Positions 58,800 through 64,000 of a DNA stretch of 64,000 nt are shown here, in pieces. Under the pieces are notes generated by a model. That model was not told the origin of the DNA. It searched no databases and worked only from the letters and a program-made list of their open reading frames with translations. The DNA is from Gigaspora rosea (taxonomy: Eukaryota; Glomeromycota; Glomeromycetes; Diversisporales; Gigasporaceae). Both the position numbers and the translations under genes were made by a program. The stretch is from NCBI GenBank assembly GCA_003550325.1, contig QKWP01001234.1, positions 1-64,000 on the forward strand, read 5' to 3'. Positions within the stretch are counted from its first letter, which is position 1. The number at the start of each line of letters is the position of its first letter.

Positions 58800-59300
58800 T
58801 ATTTGTTAAACTATATAAAAAAAAAAAATCTAAGCAAAAGTTTAATAAGTTATATAAAAATAATTTAAGCGAAAGTTTAATAAGTTATATAAAAAAATAA
58901 TTTAAGCAAAGGTTTAGTAAGTAATATAAAAAATAATTTAAGCGAAGGTTTAGTAAGTTATACAGTATAAAGAATAATTTGAGCAAAGGTTTAGTAAGCT
59001 ATATAGAAAAATAACTTGAGTGAAGGTTTAGTAAGTAATTTGATTAAATAATTTGAGCAAAGGTTCAGCAAGTTATATAAAAGAATAATTTAAGCGAAGT
59101 TTAATAAGTAATTTGAGCAAATGTTTAGTAAGTAATTTGAGTGAAGGTTCAGTAAATAATTTGAGCGAAGGTTCAGTAAGTTATATAAAAAATAATTTGA
59201 GCAAAGGTTTAATAAGTAATTTGAGCAAAGGTTCTGTAAGTAATTATTGAGCGAAGGTTCATTATGTAATTTGTGCAAAAGTTTTATTATTTACTCTGTA
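58800..59300 (+). repeat. Minisatellite TAAGTAATTTGAGCRAAGGTTTAG
   Basis: About 20 imperfect copies, with AGTTATATAAAAAATAAT variants between. The same array is at 47880-48090 and 49820-50105. The minus-strand frame NYLLNLCSNYLLNLCSN is a by-product of the repeat. Confidence 0.8.
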
Positions 59301-59316
59301 TTTTGTTATTATTAAG

Positions 59317-60408
59317 CAGGGATGGTAAATGATCTAGTCATTTGCCTATTTTGCAAATGACCTGGGTTGAACGAGTCATCTGCAATCGGTGGGTCATTTA
59401 AGTTTGTTATGATCAGATGCTGTGCCTAGAGACCCGACCCAGTCAGATAATAATGGTCCGGACAGGTCAGATATTGATCCAAGTCATGACCTGGGTCAAC
59501 GGGTCATATAGAGGCTTACAAATTTTAGTAATATTTATCGAGGTTATGCATTTAAATAAGCCATTCGAGTTATGAATATTATTATTTAATTTTATATATT
59601 TTACAACACTTAGTGAATATAAAATCATTTTATAATCTAGGTCTGAAATAAGTTATTCGAGTTATGATAATTACTATTTAGTTTCACTTACTTATAAAAC
59701 TTAGTGGTATAAAAAAACATTTATTAATCTAATAAGTTATTCGCAAACATTTATCATAATTATCCCTCTAAGTATTGATTTGGAGTTCCGTAAGTCCTGT
59801 GATTATAATACAGTAGTCACTTCGACTTCATTATATTTCATGGAACTCAATTAATTATTCACCGTATTTCCCTTTTATAGATAAATAAAATTTCATAAAA
59901 TATGACGAACATAGGGTGGCTATCTGTATTCGCGGACTCACGGGACTCAAAAAATTATAAAGATTGTCGATCAAATAAATCAAAAGTTCGATAATCTAAG
60001 TATTTAAAATAATCTATTCATGAATATTGCTTTTAATTTCAATCGGTAAGTATTCTTTAATCTAAACGTTTAAAATAAGCTATTCACAAGATATACATTT
60101 AATCACATTAATGTTGTAAATATAAAGAATTTTTATTAATTTAAGTTAATTCATGACTATTTAAATATTTATTTTATTTGCATCCGGTTAGTTAGGTGCA
60201 TAAAAATTATTTGCATTTACATATATTAATATGACTAAATACCCTGGTTAATTATATACAACACACATGTTTGATTAAATAACCGATTACTAGTTTTAAT
60301 ATAAAATTTTAAATGGCCTAATAGGTCATTTCACCTTTTGAAATGATCAACATCTGGTCATTATTCATTTGAGTCACAAAGTCATTTCAGGTCATTTTAC
60401 CATCCCTG
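59317..60408. mobile_element. hAT-like element with TGACCTGG repeats, 1092 bp
   Basis: Perfect 8-bp target duplication ttattaag (59309-59316, 60409-60416). Ends CAGGGATGGTAAATGATC and, from the right, CAGGGATGGTAAAATGAC. Subterminal GGTCATTT / AATGACC words. The interior 59785-60290 matches the interior of 16284-18665 (e.g. AAGTCCTGTGATTATAATAC, CTATTCATGAATATTGC), including a foldback whose arms read GAGTYCCGTAAGTCC. Confidence 0.88.
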
Positions 60409-60897
60409 TTATTAAGTAGTTTGTTGATCTGAATAATAAAAAATTCGTCAAATGGGAGTCTCTAAACACTCCAATTTCATTTTCCGATTTCAAAATTTTT
60501 AAACTCTTACTTATTTCCGAAATACTGTTTTTTTTTTTTTTTTAATTCTGAAACACTCCAATTTTGTTTCACCAGAGATTACAGTTCCGTCATTTCTGAA
60601 TTTATGTCGATTTCGAATTGTCATTTTAGAATCGGTATCCATTTAACAATTGTTAAATAAAATGCAAGCGAAAAAAATTTAGAAATAATAATAATAATAA
60701 TAATAATAATAAAGTAAAAAAAATTAAAAATTAAAAAAATATATTAATAAATAAAAAGCAAATAAAATTGAATTAATATATGCTCGTCTAAATATTAAAT
60801 GCTAGCTAAATTTCATACATTAAAAGAATACATTCGAATATTCATTGATAATTTGTAATACGTATCAGTTGAACTATTTTAATTATTACATACGAAC

Positions 60898-61505
60898 TAT
60901 AACTATTAAGGTGGGAGAGCGTATACGTTTAACCGATTTAACTCTAATAGTTACTAGGAGATAAGTTTTTGATTTACTCGAATAAAGGTCTCTTCAGCAC
61001 TACACTAGCTTACTTCCTTTATCTTTCTTTAAGTAAAATCGAAGGAAACTTCTCTACTTGTATTCTATTGTATTGTATTGTGTTGGGTTGTATTATGTTG
61101 GGTTCTATATCTTTATTGAAGTCAAATTTATTCGTTTATATACATTTGAATTTAATATACAACACGTTAATGTGTTGTTTAGCACGTTAACGTGTTGTTT
61201 AACACGCTACGTGATGGTACAACTAAACCTAGCACGTTGACGTGCTATTGAGAATGTTTATAATCCGCGCCCCTTAACACGCATACGTGCTAACACGTTA
61301 ATGTGTTATGAAGATTTTACAAAAAAGGGGTGATTATATGTCAATCATCATGTTGACTAACATTTAATGAACTATACAAAAATAGAAATGAAAGTTATCT
61401 ATACTAAAAAGAGAAGATCTATTTTACAAATGGGGGGGGGGGTAAACTAATCGAAAATTCGAATCTTATGTCACAATTTCGAATTGTGACAGTACATTTG
61501 TAAAC
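60898..61505 (+). repeat. Dispersed LTR-like repeat, copy 2
   Basis: Copy of 29690-30195, better preserved in its palindromes: ACACGTTAATGTGTT, GCACGTTAACGTGTT, GCACGTTGACGTGCT. AATAAAGGTCTCTTCAGCAC at about 60980. A TTGTATTGTGTTGGG microsatellite (61060-61105) is extra here. A G run at 61430 may be unreliable. Confidence 0.62.
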
Positions 61506-61806
61506 TACATGCAAGCAATTTTAATTTATTCAGGATAATACGAGTTTTGTACCTTGGCAAAATTTTAAGAATATGGAAAGGAATTAAGAAATTACTATCT
61601 TTGGTAGCAAACAGGTGTACTTGATTATAAGAGAACAGATACATAAGTATGAATTAATAATGCAAATAGTAACGATAATGTATTATTGAAGAATAATGTT
61701 TAAAACATTCAGCAGTTGAAAATATTTAGGTTGCCTAAAATATTTTAGACAACCGAAAATATTTACGGTTTAGACTGCCTAAAATATTTTCGGCATTACG
61801 GCATTA

Positions 61807-62194
61807 CGGCTGGTCAAAAACAATTTAGACCCATATGTATACTGGGATGGAGCAGGAGTATAGTTGATAACAAAATTTCACGAGAAATTTTTTTATTAGA
61901 ACTCCAAAGGTTGTTTCATAGGCAAAAAATTTTTAAATTTTTAATTAATAGAAGGGGTGCAAATGTATTGCAGGTGCAATAAATTGCAAAACCCTATTTT
62001 TTAAAAATAGGGTTTTACAATTCATTGCACCTGCAATACATTTGCACCCCTTCTATTAATTAAAAATATAAAATTTTGCCTATGAAACAACCTTTGGAGT
62101 TCTAATAAAAAAATTTCTCGTGAAATTTTGTTATCAACTATACTCCTGCTCCATCCCAGTATACATATGGGTCTAAATTGTTTTTGGCCTGCCG
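61807..62194. repeat. Foldback element, 388 bp, nearly perfect palindrome
   Basis: Arms of about 190 bp, centred at 62002/62003 (ATTTTTTAAAAAT) with practically no loop. Ends CGGCTGGTCAAAAACAATTT and, from the right, CGGCAGGCCAAAAACAATTT. TTA stands on both sides (61804-61806, 62195-62197), as for Harbinger-type insertion. Overlapping frames on both strands are palindromic by-products. Flanked at 61720-61806 by AAAATATTTT/GGC words like those at 6590-6790. Confidence 0.85.
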
Positions 62195-62197
62195 TTA

Positions 62198-62386
62198 GAG
62201 GTCCAATCCGGATAAATCCGTTCATCCGTTTATCCATACCGGATAATTCAGGTCTGATAAACGATCCAATATTCGACCGACATTCGGATAATTATTCGGA
62301 TATCAACAGTAAACTATCAGTTATCCGAGTATCCGATCCGAACTTTATCCGGATACTCGAATAAACGCTATCCTGATTGGGACACC
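62198..62386. repeat. ATCCGGAT-repeat element
   Basis: Left end TAGAGGTCCAATCCGGATAA near 62195, right end (reversed) TGGTGTCCCAATCAGGATA; many ATCCGGATA / GGATAATTATTCGGATA words. Same vocabulary as 53585-54008. No target duplication; adjacent to the foldback. Confidence 0.5.
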
Positions 62387-62555
62387 ATTTTATTTTTTTT
62401 TTTTAAATTAATTTTTTATTTTTTAAATTCGTTAATTTTTATTTTTTAAATTTATTTTACTGTAAATTATTTTTTTTATTTTAAATTATTTTTTTTATTT
62501 TAAATAAAATTGTTTTTTTTATTTTTAACTATTTTTTTATTTTATCTTTGCAGTA

Positions 62556-62660
62556 TAACCACGAAATAACGCATAGGGTGTTATTTAGAATTACGACCTG
62601 AATTAAGCTTAATTTAGGCCGAAATTAGAAACCACACCCCTTCGCGCTATTTTACGGTTA
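62556..62660. mobile_element. TA-flanked MITE, 105 bp
   Basis: Ends TAACCACGAAATAACGCATA and, from the right, TAACCGTAAAATAGCGCGAA, each followed by a GGGGTG-like block; TA on both sides. Near-palindromic middle AATTAAGCTTAATT. Confidence 0.6.
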
Positions 62661-62883
62661 TACAGTATTTTCATTTTTAATTTTTACTTTTTTTTTATAT
62701 GTTCATTTTACCGGGGGACACCAAAGGGGAAGTGTGAGGGATGATTTTAATCGAAAAATTAATTTCTTACGGTCTTACGAATATTGGATTGGTTACTAAT
62801 AGTTAGTAATTACTAATAAAGTAAATAATTAACAAGTTAATAATTACTATGGAAAAATATCAAACTATCAAAGTAGCGAAAAG

Positions 62884-62893
62884 TATATAAAAG
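62884..62893 (+). promoter_or_regulatory. TATA-like box before the 30-residue ORF
   Basis: TATATAAAAG, 85-94 bp upstream of the ATG at 62978. In AT-rich DNA such boxes occur by chance. Confidence 0.35.
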
Positions 62894-62977
62894 ATGCCTT
62901 CCTGGTACATTTGGAAGGATAAGTTGAAATTACGTTTATATTAGTGAATAATACCCTTTGATGTCTCTTGTATTGAT

Positions 62978-63070
62978 ATGCCAAGTAACGACAGCACTAT
63001 AGTGTTAATATTAATTAGTATTATTTGCACAATCATATTTGTAGCTTTACTTTTCTTAATAAAAATTTGA
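62978..63070 (+). CDS. Possible 30-residue single-pass membrane peptide
   Basis: ATG at 62978 opens MPSNDSTIVLILISIICTII, continuing FVALLFLIKI and a TGA at 63068-63070. A polar, negatively charged start (residues 1-7) is followed by about 20 hydrophobic residues and a terminal Lys-Ile, the form of a tail-anchored or single-pass mini-protein. A TATA-like box precedes it, and AATAAA occurs about 40 bp after the stop. I do not recognise a family. AT-rich DNA codes for hydrophobic residues by chance, so this is only a candidate. Confidence 0.3.
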   Translation: MPSNDSTIVLILISIICTIIFVALLFLIKI

Positions 63071-63276
63071 TACTCTTGTACGTTAAATATCGTTTCCACG
63101 TTACTAAAGAAATAAATTATATTTAATAATAGTTCATTTATTGAAGTAGAACATTATTCATTAACCTCATGCATATACTTGTATTATTAATTTCCTGGGA
63201 GTTTAAAAATTACAGCAGAGATTCCCGATGATCATAGGATACAGATGGCCCGAAGGGTCATCTGCATCATATGCAT

Positions 63277-63430
63277 GTAATACCCTGACTTACGTTGTTC
63301 TTCATTATAATTTTCACGTGATTATTTGTGACCGGTAATCTTCCATGGGAAGATTACCGGTCATGATATGATCTCGTGGGAAATTATAATGAAGGTAGGC
63401 ATGAACAACAAATAGTAAGGCAGGGTATTA
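63277..63430. repeat. Foldback, 154 bp
   Basis: Ends TAATACCCTGACTTA and, from the right, TAATACCCTGCCTTA. Central perfect stem GACCGGTAATCTTCC / GGAAGATTACCGGTC around AT G at about 63345. Arms share GTTGTTC and CTTCATTATAAT. It lies in the upstream region of the 63883 gene. Confidence 0.75.
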
Positions 63431-63510
63431 ATCTTAAAATTCTTATTTTAGTTAACTACCATTAGTGGTATTAATCTTAAAATTCTTATTTTAGTTAACT
63501 ACCATTAGTG
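63424..63510. repeat. Perfect 43-bp tandem duplication
   Basis: GGTATTAATCTTAAAATTCT starts at 63424 and again at 63467; both copies end ACTACCATTAGT. Confidence 0.85.
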
Positions 63511-63882
63511 GATCTGTATCACAAGTTGGGGGGTATTCACAAATTTTTAAATTTACATACGTAAAAGTACGTAATACGAAAATTGATGGAAAAATTATTT
63601 ACCAGTACGTACGTAAATAATAATACAATTACGCAAGCTTTATATCATGTTATATCATGAGACTTTTTTTTATACCAGCCAACCAATCAGTTTAATTAAA
63701 ACTGTATTATCACGTGATACCAAGACTTTTAGAGATCCCCAAAATAGAAAACATAACAATAAATGTGATACTTAAATGACGACATAATGATATCTAATTT
63801 TTAGTAATATTATTAATAAACCAACTCAGCAAAAATCTCATAGCACTTTTTTTAAAAAAAAAAATTTCAAAAGAAAAAAAAA

Positions 63883-63946
63883 ATGTCAGATTCACGAAAA
63901 AGTGACAAGCTGCCCGATCCACAAAAAGTTAAAAATCTTGCCGCTG
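63883..63946 (+). CDS. First exon of a gene running off the window
   Basis: ATG at 63883 opens MSDSRKSDKLPDPQKVKNLA followed by Ala and a split codon, then a canonical GTAAGTT donor at 63947. The exon is preceded by an A-rich leader and has a codon choice and polar composition unlike the random frames nearby. The KVKNLAA end recalls the KLAAARKKL motif at the N-terminus of GM130/golgin-type proteins, but 21 residues are too few to assign a function. The rest of the gene lies beyond 64000. Confidence 0.6.
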
Positions 63947-64000
63947 GTAAGTTAAATTTTAAAACATTGATTATTCACTTTCTATAATAATGAATTTTTT

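Noticed and set aside
58800..59300. CRISPR-like look of the regular AATTTGAGC array
   Set aside because: Units are contiguous and imperfect with no unique spacers; the sequence is eukaryotic and the array is a minisatellite.
61969..62364. Two frames on opposite strands
   Set aside because: Result of the large palindrome and the ATCCGGAT repeats.

Overview
The window looks like nuclear DNA of an arbuscular mycorrhizal fungus (Glomeromycotina, of the Rhizophagus/Gigaspora kind). It is strongly AT-rich and almost gene-free. It carries a decayed protein kinase with the N-terminal signature typical of those fungi (a CX2CX9CX2C knuckle followed by IQGWTSGNKEID), a Sel1-repeat ORF beside it, a glomeromycete-type LINE reverse transcriptase, a Tigger-type transposase, and GTAAGT/TACTAAC/TTGTAG splice signals. 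I know of no listing of this exact locus; the taxon is inferred from these families.

Layout. 0-6 kb: a dead LINE split by a hAT-like element (which holds a dead Tigger transposase and a foldback) and by a Harbinger-like MITE. 6-11 kb: inverted and foldback repeats, including a Tigger-type MITE. 11.4-12.2 kb: a long tRNA-headed SINE. 12.5-15 kb: kinase pseudogene and Sel1 ORF, both minus strand. 15.7-21 kb: three hAT-like elements. 25-29.7 kb: a hAT-like element split by an LTR element, whose 3' LTR is split by two more hAT MITEs. 30-34 kb: two hAT-like elements, one filled with a ~265-bp tandem array. 34-39 kb: no gene seen. 39-45 kb: low-complexity DNA with an assembly gap and two tandem arrays that carry splice signals. 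45.6-50 kb: MITEs, a second long SINE, a Harbinger-transposase fragment, and a hAT-like element filled with a 327-bp palindromic satellite. 51-55.8 kb: three hAT-like elements between ~400-bp inverted repeats. 55.9-57.2 kb: the only fully intact gene, a secreted S1-family serine protease (minus strand). 58-62 kb: a second Harbinger-transposase fragment, a hAT-like element and a 388-bp foldback. 62.9-64 kb: a possible 30-residue membrane peptide and the first exon of a gene that runs off the end.

The main result is a swarm of at least 16 transposase-less elements recognisable by 8-bp target-site duplications (8 of them perfect) and short terminal inverted repeats starting mostly TAG or CAG, together covering roughly a third of the window. 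Almost every one has its own simple subterminal repeat, and two of them share the same interior but have different ends. Several have become hosts for satellite arrays. This is a natural record of serial insertion (hAT into repeat, LTR into hAT, hAT MITE into LTR) and suggests that hAT ends and interiors evolve separately here.
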